From contig JAJGOT010000049.1 of assembly GCA_022457155.1 (NCBI GenBank), forward strand, positions 197,501 through 261,500: DNA of 64,000 bases, in the 5' to 3' direction. How positions within the stretch are numbered: the stretch's first letter is position 1; every line of letters begins with the position of its first letter. This document shows, piece by piece, positions 40,911 through 51,318 of the stretch. This stretch comes from Cladopsammia gracilis. Lineage: Eukaryota; Cnidaria; Anthozoa; Scleractinia; Dendrophylliidae. Under the pieces are notes generated by a model that did not search any database, was not told the DNA's origin, and saw only the letters and a list, made by a program, of their open reading frames with translations. Made by a program: the position numbers and the translations under genes.

Positions 40911-41711
40911 ACGGTAGAAATTGATAATCGATATTATTCGATGAAATCGATAAGAATTAGTTAATCATATCGGAAATCGATAAAAATCGATAAAAGGGTT
41001 CGTTGTTAAAAGGGTTCGATCATTATCGATTTTTCAATAAGCGTTATCTATTTTATCGATAAATAGCGAATTTATCGATACTAGCTTATCTTGCATTTTA
41101 CAATGTTTTACCGAAACGAAATTAACAAATGATATAAACGAGCTCGCAAAAACACTAATAACATCTTCCTTAACAGTTCATCATTAGAATTCACTTCATC
41201 TTTTTTAAAGTCTTATAAAAAACGATAGTTCAATAATGATTAAAAATCAATGTAGAGAAAACCACAAATTTAGTCGTCAAAAATATATGTCGCACATGTT
41301 ACACCTTTAGACACGCCTTACCAAACTTTTAGCTTGTTTCCAATACGCAAATCTGTAAAACAATTCTATGGTTTACGTTATGTATAAATGCAAGCATGAA
41401 ACTATTACTTGTAATTCTCCCTGATGAAGTCAGCGATAGTCGGACGAAACGCGTAGGAGGTGATCAGTTTTACAAGCTTAAGTTTGTAAAAGTGCTGCTC
41501 ACTAGTTTAGCTTTTCAAAAGCGTAGACGAACGAACAAATACTAAATTTCAACAATCGATAAATCCGATAAAGTCTATAACGTTGAAATTTCACCAGTGT
41601 GTGAGTATCCATTTTTATCGATTGATCGATAAAATCGATAACATTTCATTTCAATTTATCGACTGATATTGATTTATCGAACGGTTTTCCGATATCGATT
41701 TTTATCGATTG
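40911..41711. repeat. ATCGAT-rich bordered repeat, copy B
   Basis: Counterpart of 28430-29222. The right border ends differently (GATTGACTACCCCGG) and the left border has an added GATACTAGCTTATC-type block, showing small local rearrangements since duplication. Confidence 0.55.
41408..41476 (+). ncRNA. Candidate type I hammerhead ribozyme, copy B
   Basis: Same core as copy A: CTGATGA at 41421-41427, then the bulged helix II and GAAACGCGTA. Helix I has changed: the outer stem is CTTGTAA/TTACAAG, and the linker bases AA became TT on the left strand, while CTCC/GGAG is kept. Core conservation is weak evidence because the two copies are recent duplicates. Confidence 0.45.
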
Positions 41712-42237
41712 ACTACCCCGGAATAAAAGGGAGCAAACCCCCATGTATGCGGCATCAGGGTATTTTTTTCGAGCCTTTTTAGTCCGAAAACGGTTAGGGC
41801 CGGTTTACACTATCAAAGTGCTAGTTTCATTGATCAAAGTTATATGATCAAAGTTAAGTTGTAGTCTGTTTACATATGTCAGCTCATGTCAAACATTTTG
41901 CTCGTGCACTCGACTGGATCAAGTTGCCAAACCTCAATTCTTGGGCTTTTTCCCGTTTTTTTTTCTTAATCTTTGTTCGGGCAACCTCTCAGTATCAAAA
42001 CAAGCGGGATATATAGCGGTTTTTATTCATAATTTAATACATTTGTACCGTAACGGGACATTGGATGTACAAAATTTTGAGATATTTTTCGTCACATAAA
42101 CTACAGATACATTAACATTAATTATGAAACATGAGCATTAATTATGCATGTACGCGCTATTGTTTTTTTTTTTGGGCGTTCTTTTGTTTCGGTTTTTCTT
42201 TAAGCTTTGAGAATGGTATGCATAACTAATGTTGGGG

Positions 42238-42531
42238 TTATAAGATATCTTTCCCGTAACACCTAAGATCTTTCAACAGGGGTTCCAACAGTTCCTTTAT
42301 ATCCAGAGAGACTCCCTTATAACATGCACGGAGCGATTCCAGAATACCCGGCCACTTATTTACATATCCCTGAACGTTTTGAAAGTTTTCGAGGCACCAT
42401 AGTTCGTAAAGTGATGGGGGTAGCCAACTTGCCGCAATCGTCTGAGAAGACGTACCGACTGAACTGGCGATCATCGCATTCTCACTTTCTACGATGGTTC
42501 CTTCGCCCTGCTTTTTGCTTTCAAAAATCAC
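42238..42531 (-). CDS. Possible terminal exon of an unknown gene, duplicated in copy A
   Basis: The C-terminal half (QGYVNKWPGILESLRACYKG, then LDIKELLEPLLKDLR) reads like protein and ends at a TAA shared by both copies; in copy A the corresponding stop is at 35828-35830 and the frame is also open. The upstream half in copy B lies beyond the duplication and runs into a 65-bp tandem repeat, so the true 5' boundary is unknown. No family recognised. Confidence 0.25.
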   Translation of the reverse strand: MIFESKKQGEGTIVESENAMIASSVGTSSQTIAASWLPPSLYELWCLENFQNVQGYVNKWPGILESLRACYKGVSLDIKELLEPLLKDLRCYGKDIL

Positions 42532-42594
42532 TTTCTACTTTCACTTTCACTTTCTACGATGGTTCCTTCGCCCTGCTTTTTGCTTTCAAAAATC
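42482..42594 (+). repeat. Tandem duplication, 48-bp unit
   Basis: TCACTTTCTACGATGGTTCC and its continuation to CTTTCAAAAATC occurs at 42482-42529 and again at 42547-42594, linked by a CTTTC-rich stretch. Confidence 0.85.
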
Positions 42595-42599
42595 GTTCA

Positions 42600-43540
42600 G
42601 AGCTGTAAAAATCATTTCCACCAACAGTCCACGCTAAAGTCTTGAAGTTCGCTGTCTTCGAACTGCGATATTTGGGCACAGAATGCTCCAAATTTTGCTG
42701 CAAATCCCTCATTCAAAAGCTAAAGTCTTGTTGTTTTCAACTGCGAGCGAATTATTTCGGTCAGTGGAAATATATGGGCCTAAATACGCCTTATTTAACA
42801 CAACTAGTTTTGTCGCACCGAAGCCGCACCAAACGAATTTGAGCCCGTAGGGTGGAACAGCGGTGTATACCAATGAAGCGACATCGCAGTGTAAGACGCA
42901 CGAAAATTCGCTGCTCCAATGTCCCTGATTTCTGGCGATGTTAATTAATTAATTGCAAATAACCCGGTTAACTACTCTAGTGCGGCCGCAGCCAATGTCT
43001 CATGCAATAAGGGAGCGCAATGGAAGCGAGAACAGCACAAAACAATAGGTTTAATGAGCGAAAACAATGCCTCTGCACTTGTGTTTTGCATTTTGGTTCA
43101 TTTCTTCGCTGTCCTCTGCTAGACAAATTGAAACAACCACAAAGTACTTTCAAAGGCGGCGCAAATTATTTTTTCAAGTGACGTTTTCCTTGGTGTTGAT
43201 GTCGTGGTTGCTAAAGCTTACTATTGTTTAATTTGTTGAAAAGCCCTTAGGGTTAAGCCGGGTGACCCGTCTAGCTGAACTAAAACATGGCTCGCCCTTT
43301 CATGCAAATTTTCTAACCCCATAACCCGGAGTTACAACAGTGTCATTGAGGCGTGTCGCGGCGTGGAAATCGGCCACTCTAAATAAATGTCTGAGTTTTC
43401 TCAATACAACGCGTGCGTTCATTGGTTGATTCATGGTGAAATGACATCTAACACACAAACTGTTTCCCACCAAACGTCCATGAGCCCGCAATACTTCGTG
43501 CAATGCTGTTTTGCTTTTGCCACTTTTGTCGCTTTTTTCT
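42600..43540. other. No recognised feature
   Basis: Non-repetitive sequence without a convincing gene. The minus-strand frame at 43300-43557 continues out of the methyltransferase-like fragment at 43.6 kb but shows no methyltransferase motif. Confidence 0.4.
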
Positions 43541-43544
43541 GCGT

Positions 43545-43645
43545 CTGATTCAAGCAAGAATTTGCCATTTTTGTTAAATCTTGGGGCAATTTTGGAATTC
43601 AGATGTGGGTTGGTAACCTTAAAACAAAATATTTACTACTTATGC
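43545..43645 (-). pseudogene. 5' fragment related to the methyltransferase exon
   Basis: On the minus strand, a splice-acceptor-like TTTTGTTTTAAG is followed by HLNSKIAPRF and then an ATG, closely matching the region just before and at the start of the two methyltransferase copies (HLNSKIAPRFKT, then MATSF). After about ten more residues similarity is lost. It is a third, broken member of the family. Confidence 0.6.
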
Positions 43646-43952
43646 AAATACATGATCCCACTAAGTCTGAGCATATGAAAGGCGATATTGATGTTTAAAC
43701 GTGCGCGCTGCGAGTTGAACAGTCGTTCTTCGCAAGTTCAACTTACTTTGATTGTCTCTTCAGCAAGCGCCCTGACACTGACTGACGCTCACCATTTTAT
43801 GGCTCGACAGTTCCTCGACAGTTTCCAAAAGTTCCTCGACAGTTCCCGACAGTTCCTCGACAGTTCCCGACAGTTTCCGACAGTTCTCTTCAGCACGCGC
43901 CCCGACACTGACTGACGCTCACCTTGTTATGGCCCGACAGTTCCGGCGATAA
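43618..43952 (+). repeat. Tandem-duplicated segment, unit 1
   Basis: Starts CTTAAAACAAAATATTTACT and ends AGTTCCGGCGATAA; it recurs as 44669-45104. Inside, CGACAGTTCC-type words repeat several times (43806-43890) and vary in number between units. Confidence 0.85.
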
Positions 43953-44668
43953 GGCCCGGTTCAAACGTCAAACATGTGCCGAACCTAACAATTAGGTTCG
44001 GCACATGTAAAGTTCGACGTATGAATCAATTAGGAACCGCACCTTTGTATTTGGGTCGACTCTGCCGTTCTATTCGACTGAGCTTGTCGAATAGAACGGC
44101 AAACGATCGACTTCGATTCATACGTCGAACTTCACATGCGCCGAAGCTAATGCATAATTTATGTTAACGTATTTTTCAATATAACCGCGCTTCTGATTGG
44201 CTATTTAGTGGGTTTTCGCGCCTTTGCAGACAGAACTCATAGAAGTGTAACGACGGTTACCAGCATTCACGTTGTAGATATGTAGACTGAAACTGGACAG
44301 CTTAAATCGGTCTTCTAAAAAGTTGCTTTTCTTTATATCCATAAAGAAATCGTAATGTATTTTAAAATTTATGCCGTTACTTTATTTTGTCCAAATATCA
44401 CGACACGATCTCCTCAGCTGTCTCCTTGCCATAACAGAACACAAAGCACACTAGAATCAAAACAAGAATTTCCAGGCTTGGTGAATTTTACTTTTTTCGG
44501 TTTATTTCCCTATTTTAAGCGGTAAGGATGATATTTCTTTTCGCCACGAATTAGGTTCGGCACATGTAAAGTTCGACCGTCTGAATCAACAGTCGAACTT
44601 AATAGTTTGGGTCGACCTAAATAGGTATTAGGTTCGGCACATGTAAAGTTCGACGTTTGAACCGGGCC
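43953..44668. mobile_element. Harbinger-like non-autonomous element, 716 bp, TAA duplication
   Basis: Ends GGCCCGGTTCAAACGTC and, inverted, GACGTTTGAACCGGGCC. TAA flanks both sides (43950-43952 and 44669-44671). Internal copies of AGGTTCGGCACATGT in both orientations occur near each end. No transposase. The GGCCC terminus and 3-bp TAA duplication fit PIF/Harbinger. It sits exactly between the two tandem units. Confidence 0.8.
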
Positions 44669-45104
44669 TAAAACAAAATATTTACTACTTAGGCCCAGTT
44701 CAAACGTCGAACTTCACATGTGCCGAACCTAATGCAAATGAGCAAATTCTATTGTTCTTGCTAATTTGCATTAGGTTCGGCACATGTGAAGTTCGACGTT
44801 TGAACTGGGCCTTATACAAATACATGATCCCACTAAGTCTGAGCATATGAAAGGCGATATTGATGTTTAAACGTGCGCGCTGCGAGTTGAACATTCGTTC
44901 TTCGCAAGTTCAACTTACTTTGATTGTCTCTTTAGCAAGCGCCCTGACACTGACTGACGCTCACCATGTTATGGCTCGACAGTTCCTCGACAGTTTCCAA
45001 AAGTTCCTCGACAGTTCCCGACAGTTTCCGACAGTTGTCTTCAGCACGCACCCTGACACTGACTGACGCTCACCTTGTTATGGCCCAACAGTTCCGGCGA
45101 TAAG
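44669..45104 (+). repeat. Tandem-duplicated segment, unit 2 (with MITE insertion)
   Basis: Second copy of 43618-43952, ending AGTTCCGGCGATAA and then continuing into unique sequence. It is interrupted by a 120-bp MITE. Confidence 0.85.
44692..44811. mobile_element. Harbinger-type palindromic MITE, 120 bp, TTA duplication
   Basis: Almost perfect palindrome with 48-nt arms beginning GGCCCAGTTCAAACGTCGAA. TTA flanks both sides (44689-44691 and 44812-44814); unit 1 shows the empty site (TACTACTTATGCAAAT). The ends match those of the 716-bp element next door. Confidence 0.9.
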
Positions 45105-46363
45105 GCACAGGAGATTGTCTGTTTTGCTGCAGTTTACTTATCTTCACTGTTCCTAACTCAAATCACTGTTCCTAACTCACTGTTCCTAACTCAAATCGTT
45201 TCATTATTTTATAACTGATTATATCGATCCTTACTTCAGGATCCGGTGCTTCTATATCGTTACGGTGGTCTTTGTAAATACAGTTACTTGTTTATACTTA
45301 GTAGTGCCCTTTGTTACATTTTCCATAATAAATTAATAAATTATGCTCTGTATACATTGTTACAGTGCCAGAAAAATGATTCAATTTGTTTTAATATTAG
45401 TGGTGTAGGTTTATTGTTGAGTCATCAGTGAGTCTGGCAATGAAAATTAGATATAACCCCTCCCCCCTCCTTTTCATATAGTAATTTAAGTCTTGCAATC
45501 CCCCCTCCTATCTTGGGATATGATTTTATATTGTGCCCCTCCCGTTTCTTAACGCCCCCACGTCCCCCTGCTAATTATTGCACAGTCCCTAAAGACCGGA
45601 CTGTCATGATTTCTATGAGGTTATTCCGGGATTCCAGCCAGGTTTGCACAGATATATCACTATCAGTAATATTTAAGAATGAAAAATTCAAACCCTATTC
45701 GAAACTGAAGTCTAGTGTCACAACTCGCAAAAATGTGCAAAATGTTTTCACAGAGAAGTCAGGAAAAGCAGTAACCAGGAACCCTTACGACGAGGTACAG
45801 AGCAATCCTGGGTGTTTAGTTCGGGGTAGCGTAGCTCTTGTTATTTTTTCTTAGGTTTAGCCAGACAGTGTTTATTATACAGTTAGGTAATTTCGTCTGA
45901 ATCCATTTTAAAAATTTCCGCACTCCACAAAAAAATCCCATCTCGATCCCTTATTACTCGTGGCGCAGCACACGAGTTGTAAATCCGGCTCCGAGTTTTC
46001 TTTCCTTTTCTTTTTTCGTGTCACATTAGCACATGTAAATTTAGGTGATGCCGACGACTATATGGCTTTCAGTCATGAAATACAAACTGCAAAATATATC
46101 CGTGTACGTGTTGACTTGAGAAGCAGAAGGACGAATTACAGTGTACAATTGCAATTACGGTCTAATTCGTTTCGCTCAAACGAACGTAAATTATTTTCCG
46201 CTTAAATGTAACACATACAAAACAAACAACACTATATATGATGGTTGGATGCTCAGGCATTCCAAAACCGACGTGATTTTATTACGCACTAACAAGCAGT
46301 ACATTGAACGATCAATAGTTTAAGAAAATAACAGTCTGATTAAATGCCTAAATGACCGATAAC
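45105..46363. other. Spacer with short tandem repeat, no gene supported
   Basis: CACTGTTCCTAACTCAAAT-type words repeat three times at 45146-45197. The rest is unique and AT-rich, with C-rich runs near 45460-45570. 5' exons of the amidohydrolase would be expected in or before this stretch but were not recognised. Confidence 0.45.
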
Positions 46364-46535
46364 CTATAATCTACTGGAAATATCCTCGTGGATATACATG
46401 TCCTTAGCGGTATGTGTTTTCCACCGGCAGTGAATCTTGAGGAGTCTTTCCGATATACTGTTGTTACTATTAACTACAGCCGTCGCGCCCCCGGCTCTAA
46501 GGCTATGAAGACCGTATAAACTAGAATACATAACG
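46364..46535 (-). pseudogene. YR retrotransposon recombinase C-terminal remnant
   Basis: YGLHSLRAGGATAVVNSNNS and ERLLKIHCRWKTHTAKDMY align directly with the C-terminus of the recombinase at 55227-56252 (YGLHSLRSGG and ERLLKLHGRWKTDAAKDMY), including the HxxR and catalytic Tyr motifs. Only the last about 57 residues remain. It lies just upstream of the first amidohydrolase exon recognised. Confidence 0.8.
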
Positions 46536-46820
46536 CCAATAATGATAAATAGTTTAGCAAAATAATGCACGAGGTGAAACGAAATACGATTCAAAGAATT
46601 ACAAATGATCTTAAACGTAATGTCAAAATTACAAAATTCGATTTATAAGATAGATACACAAACATTAAGATAATAAGGAAAGTGAAAAGCGAGTGAAATA
46701 CAAAACAATGATACACTGCCCGGTACGAAAACTCGGAATAAAACCCATTGGGAGAAAAAACCCGGGAACGTACTCCTCGATCGAATGCAGCTACTGTATT
46801 CACTTTTTTCCCAATTACAG

Positions 46821-48209
46821 ATAGCTGGGGTTGATGACAGCATTGAAGATCACGACGGTGGTGTCTTTGTAAAGGATGAAAACAACCACTTGACTGGGCA
46901 ACTGTTCGAGGAGCCCGCGATCGTAAGGGTCTTGGGAAGTGGACTGCACCCAACGGCCCCTGAACTAAAGGCAGCAATTGAAAAACAGTGGAGAGATTAC
47001 GCTTCCCGCGGCTTCACAACAGTCACTGATTTGGGTTATACGAGAAACAAGCAAATAGACTTTCTGTTAGAGGCTATATCCTTGAGTGAAACGTGTCCCG
47101 TTCGACTGGCATTGTATCGAATCGTTCACGGCCCTGAAGAACCGAACATGCCCAAACGTATCACTAAACCCAAATCCTTCTGTTGTCCTCGGCTGGTGCT
47201 GTTTGATAGCCAAAAGTTAGGATTTTATATTTTCACAACCGTTTCTAGTAATTACAGTATATACACTTTGATTGATAAACACTACCACTTTTTATAATGG
47301 TATCAAATAAATGTCCAGTCATTGTTGAACAAGTTATGGTAATCATTATGAAATACTTTTAACTAAAAAAATTGACCTTGGTGATCCCCATATGTTATTA
47401 TTGAATTGTAATTACACCTTATATTAAACTTGATCACAAGCGTTTTCCAGCGCTTTGTGCTGCCTGCATACATTTGCTTCGAGTTCTGATTTGTTCATTT
47501 TGCGTCTGTTGTGATTGGTTAGAATGACTGCTTTGGTTTTGGTCTTACGACCCTTAGTTGTGTTGAATTTTGAAACAGTTATCTTTATTCCTAGACTTGT
47601 TCAGCTGCCGAAGATGAAGGAGGACCAACCTTTACGCCGAATGAGAATCTATGGGAAGCTGGAGTTAAGATTGTTAGTGACGGTTCTCCTCACTGCGGTA
47701 CAGCGGCAGTGCGTGAACCATTTATGAATTCTAATCTTACACAGACCCTCGGATTCCCGGCCGCACCGTGTTATGGTCAACTAAACTACTCCAATGAAGA
47801 GATGCTGGAAACCATCAAGTTTTTTCATCACAAAGGTATCCAGATTGCTGTGCACGCTCACGGAGAGCGAGCTATTGATCAAGTGATCAGTGTCTACGAG
47901 CAGGTAAAATTAAAACTAGTTTGTCTAGTCTGACTTAGTCTGACTTTCCAGGTTCTGGCTAGCTGACTAACAGATTGGTTCGACTGACTGAAATTCTGCG
48001 AGAAAATAGAACGTAGAAGCCTACACAAGTAGTAGCTTGGCATATCAGTGTTTGAGAATATATAAACACACAGCACTAAAGTATCCAGAAAAATCAGGGG
48101 ACCACAGCAATTGCGAGACCGCAATCTCGCTCCAACCTTCGGTGTACGGGGTAAAATCCCAGACAAAAGAAACGACTGCGGTCCCCTGGCAGCCTCACCC
48201 CCCCCCCCC

Positions 48210-48240
<31 letters not shown>

Positions 48241-49554
48241 CCTATGATTACAGCTAAGTGACGACCAATAGACAAATTCGGCTAACGCAATGTTGTACCC
48301 AATTCAAACCTTTTGGGATAAGAACTCTTTGTTCGTCATATTTCCGTATCAATGAAGCATTGACATGGAAATTATATGGAAATATTGTGAACAAAGAATC
48401 TTATTCCCAGAAGGTTTGAATTGGGTACAACAATGCGTTAGCAGAATTTGTCTATACAAAGAATCGTTTTCTTTTTCATCTTTTAAAAACAGGTTTTAGA
48501 CCAGTTCAAACATCCTAAAGACATGCGTCACCGAATTGAGCACCTGGGCTTGTGCACGGTGGACGACATCGAGCGAGCTGCAAAAATCAACCTTGGTCTG
48601 TCTTTCTTCGTCTGCCATCTGTACTTCTACGCCAAATCATACACTGAGCATATCTTTGGCGCAGAGCGCACAAACCGTCGGACACCCCTCTCGGCGGCAA
48701 CCAAGCATGGCCTTCGTTGGTCTATTAACCAGGACCACGCGACCTTTCCAGGCCCCCCGCTTCCATTTGCGAATATCAAGACTGCAGTGACCCGCACTCA
48801 GAGAGATGATAAAAAGAAGGTGTACGGCCCGGAACACTGCGTCAGTATTCACGAGGCTATGAAGGCGATTACTATTGACGCCGCTTGGCAAATTCATAAA
48901 GAGGACATCTTAGGCACCTTGACGAAGAACAAGAAAGCTGATGTAGTCATTCTGTCCCAGAATCCCTGCGAGGTAGTAATAATAATATTTTTTGTATTAA
49001 AGAGAATATGATCAAAGCCGTTTACAGTAACTGATGGAGTTGCAACTATAAAGTTTGAAAAACATACGATTCCGGTGCAAACACTCTACCACTGAGCTAC
49101 AAGGCCAGTTGAGAGCTCATATACACGATATCATATTCATCATTAAGGCGTGTAATAAACTCACAATTGACCGAGCTCCAATCTGGAGTAGAGCGTTTTC
49201 ACAGAAATCACACCCTTCCTCCTCAACTCCTGCCTGTCTGTGATTATTTCTATTTCGCTCGCTTGACGACTCTACGGTGAGAACAGAAATCGCATATTAC
49301 GTTATGCATACTACAACTGAGGAGTTTTCACAGGTTCACAGGTTTTTCTTCAAGAATTGAAAGCTAAGTAGCAGGTAATATTTTTGTTTTATCAAAAGGT
49401 GGACCCCTCGGAGTTGGAAAGTATCGATATCCTGGAGACTTACATGAATGGACGCCCAACTGGCCTCAACAAGACTCATCCCATCAATTTCCCGGGAGGA
49501 AGCTGCCTGATGTACGCTACCAGTTCTAAGATAAATAGTTCTGTTTCCAATTAG
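46821..49554 (+). CDS. Amidohydrolase (family 3, YtcJ-like), 3' exons
   Basis: Exons: 46821 to about 47195-47215 (acceptor CCCAATTACAG; donor uncertain), 47595-47903, 48493-48972 and 49399-49554, the last three with clean GT/AG borders in phase 0. Exon 1 begins IAGVDDSIEDHDGGVFVKDE. Exon 2 has EAGVKIVSDGSPHCGTAA and the metal-ligand region AVHAHGERAID. Exon 3 has RHRIEHLGLC, INQDHATFPGPP and the late ILGTLTKNKKADVVILS block. Exon 4 ends LETYMNGRPTGLNKTH and a TAG at 49552. These are signatures of zinc-type amidohydrolases acting on amides or esters; the substrate is unknown. The N-terminal part with the HxH motif is not recognised in the window, so the gene is partial or has distant first exons. 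Confidence 0.85.
48196..48236. repeat. Poly(C)/poly(A) tract
   Basis: A run of about 11 C is followed by about 25 A in the intron between exons 2 and 3. Confidence 0.9.
48268..48455. mobile_element. Palindromic MITE in amidohydrolase intron, 188 bp
   Basis: ATAGACAAATTCGGCTAACG at the left is mirrored at the right (AGCAGAATTTGTCTAT), and the arms continue through TTGTACCCAATTCAAACC for about 65 bp. Non-coding; lies between exons 2 and 3. Confidence 0.8.
49040..49110 (-). repeat. tRNA-derived SINE-like fragment
   Basis: On the minus strand GGCCTTGTAGCTCAGTGGTA (ending 49081-49105) matches the acceptor/D-arm of a tRNA with an RNA polymerase III A box (TAGCTCAGTGG). The sequence after the anticodon position does not form a tRNA T arm, so it is a SINE head or decayed tRNA rather than a functional tRNA. 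It lies in the last amidohydrolase intron. Confidence 0.45.
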
Positions 49555-51116
49555 AGAAAGGGAAGTTCGCCATTTGTGCAACAGGAAAGGAACACCGCCA
49601 TACAAAAAGGCTTTTTGAAAAGAATCACAAGTTAAGACAGCATTTTTTGAATTGTATGTTTCTTATTGCAGCATATTAATGTATTCATGCGTGATAAGAC
49701 ATGAGCCAACGGACGCCAATAAAAAAAGCATTCAAAAGTGGTTGCTCTTCAGTTGTTTGTATCCATGTTGCTTTTAATTCCGTCTTTTTTTTTTAAAAAA
49801 GAAATATTTTCTATCATAAGCACCAACGGTCGCAGCAGGCGCTGCGCTCGTTTTCGGAGGGGGAGGTCAGGGGTCAAGAGGTGTGGTGGGGTGTTGTCTC
49901 CCCCAGTTACCGTCGACAGTTCTCTTAAAACAATTTGTCACGAAAACAGTCATTTTTATCTCGTGAATAAGCGAAGCGTGGTAGTTTCTTGGTGTTGCGG
50001 ATGGTGTAATCACGAAATGACGTAAAACAAAAGATTTAAAAGACACCGAACAATGGCTTCGCAACACTAAGAAACACCCTGAAGCGTCGAATGAGATATA
50101 GCATACGAGGTCAGATTTTCATTCGTTCTATAACTTGTAAACCTTCTTAAAAGGGCTATGTCGCGAGGTGTCACGCAAGCTACAATCTTGAAAAACGTCC
50201 GGTGGCTGTTTTTCAAGTTTACTCCATCATAGTCGAATTCATTCAATCCTGCAGTGCTGTGTTCACCACATGGTCTCAGATTTTTTACATATGTAAATAA
50301 TCTATTTGTCTTGATTTTGGCCCGGTTATTTTTCCGATTCTGAAATCGTACGGCTAAATATCTCAATATGTACTAGCCTGTTCCAGGCTCCGAGATAGTG
50401 GGGAATGCGCGGATTTTTTCTCTTTTTTTAATTCGCGCGTTCCCCACTATCTCGGAGCCTGGAACAGGCTAAATATCTATAAGCAGTGATAGAAATCAGT
50501 TGACCATGGAATGTCATGGACGAAGGTTCTTCTTCTCTGTTGGCTAAATAAAGTACATTTCAGCATATTAACATGGTACAAGAGTCTTCGCTTTGTACTT
50601 CTTTATCGCCACAGATAAACCTAACATTTTTCTGATTTTGCTTCGCTTGAGAAAAGAGCGATGAAATAGCGCTTTGCACTAATGACGTCAAGTACTTTTG
50701 GCCCCCGTTGAGACTCAGACAAACAAACTCCTCCATGTGTTATCTGCACAAGAGTTTTGTATGGGAAAATGGTGTTGGCGAAGACTTTGATGCGGCTTTT
50801 ATCAATATTTTCGTAAGAAAATCGAACACCTGGGTCAATGTTGAATAGGAAACCTAAAAACCATTATTGGAACATCTCAAATTTTTGGGGAAAATGCAGA
50901 GAATTAATAGAGAGCGGCAATCTTGTCTGAAAGAATTCACTCTTGAGAGGCTCAGTTTGCAGCATATACAGCTGAGCCGTTTTAAATCAAAGGGCTCTTA
51001 AAGCCATCTCGTTAATGCGTTAGAACGTGAGGTTAACATAAAAAAAAAAAAGAATCTTGATTGGGGGGAGGGGGTAAAATCGAATATTCAATCTTTCCGA
51101 AGAGTACATACGCGAC
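49555..51116. other. Intergenic sequence after the amidohydrolase
   Basis: No gene was supported. The only structured feature is the 98-bp hairpin at 50374-50471. Confidence 0.5.
50374..50471. mobile_element. 98-bp perfect hairpin MITE
   Basis: TAGCCTGTTCCAGGCTCCGA and the following bases to GGGGAA are mirrored exactly at the right (TTCCCC...GGCTA): about 37-bp arms around a T-rich loop. Terminal AGCCTG resembles the nested palindrome at 16.0 kb (AGCCTGCGAGCAGGCT). Confidence 0.8.
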
Positions 51117-51119
51117 AAA

Positions 51120-51299
51120 TGTATTTTCCGCTGGTATTCCAGTTAATTAGTTCTGTTTATTCTGTCACGCTTTATGTCGCACGTTCCTTGCGTTCCATCG
51201 CATTAACCTGTGATTGGTTAGCTTCAGATATTTATATTTTCTTTGACCGTTGTATTTCCACTCACGCTTGCGATCCACGCAGTTTATACGTCGCTACAT
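51120..51299 (+). repeat. Split direct repeat A1 (left end)
   Basis: 180 bp from TGTATTTTCCGCTGG to CGTCGCTACAT, by eye identical to A2 at 52044-52223. Forms the left end of the element and probably holds the promoter; gag begins 20 bp downstream. Confidence 0.92.
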
Positions 51300-51318
51300 C
51301 AAAAAATTTATCTTCCTG

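Larger units (their letters stand above)
37796..42380 (+). repeat. Segmental duplication, copy B
   Basis: The same segment as copy A in the same orientation, separated from it by about 1.8 kb of unique sequence. It lacks the BEL/Pao insertion, so it shows the empty site (CGAGCCTTTTTAGTCCG near 41770). It carries its own 1,138-bp insertion at 38549-39686. Confidence 0.92.

Noticed and set aside
43797..43890. CRISPR-like or regulatory array of CGACAGTTCC words
   Set aside because: Short imperfect slippage repeats without unique spacers, in eukaryotic DNA, varying between duplicate units.
46591..46977. 128-codon minus-strand frame overlapping the first amidohydrolase exon
   Set aside because: Opposite strand of a well-supported exon; composition not protein-like beyond the overlap.
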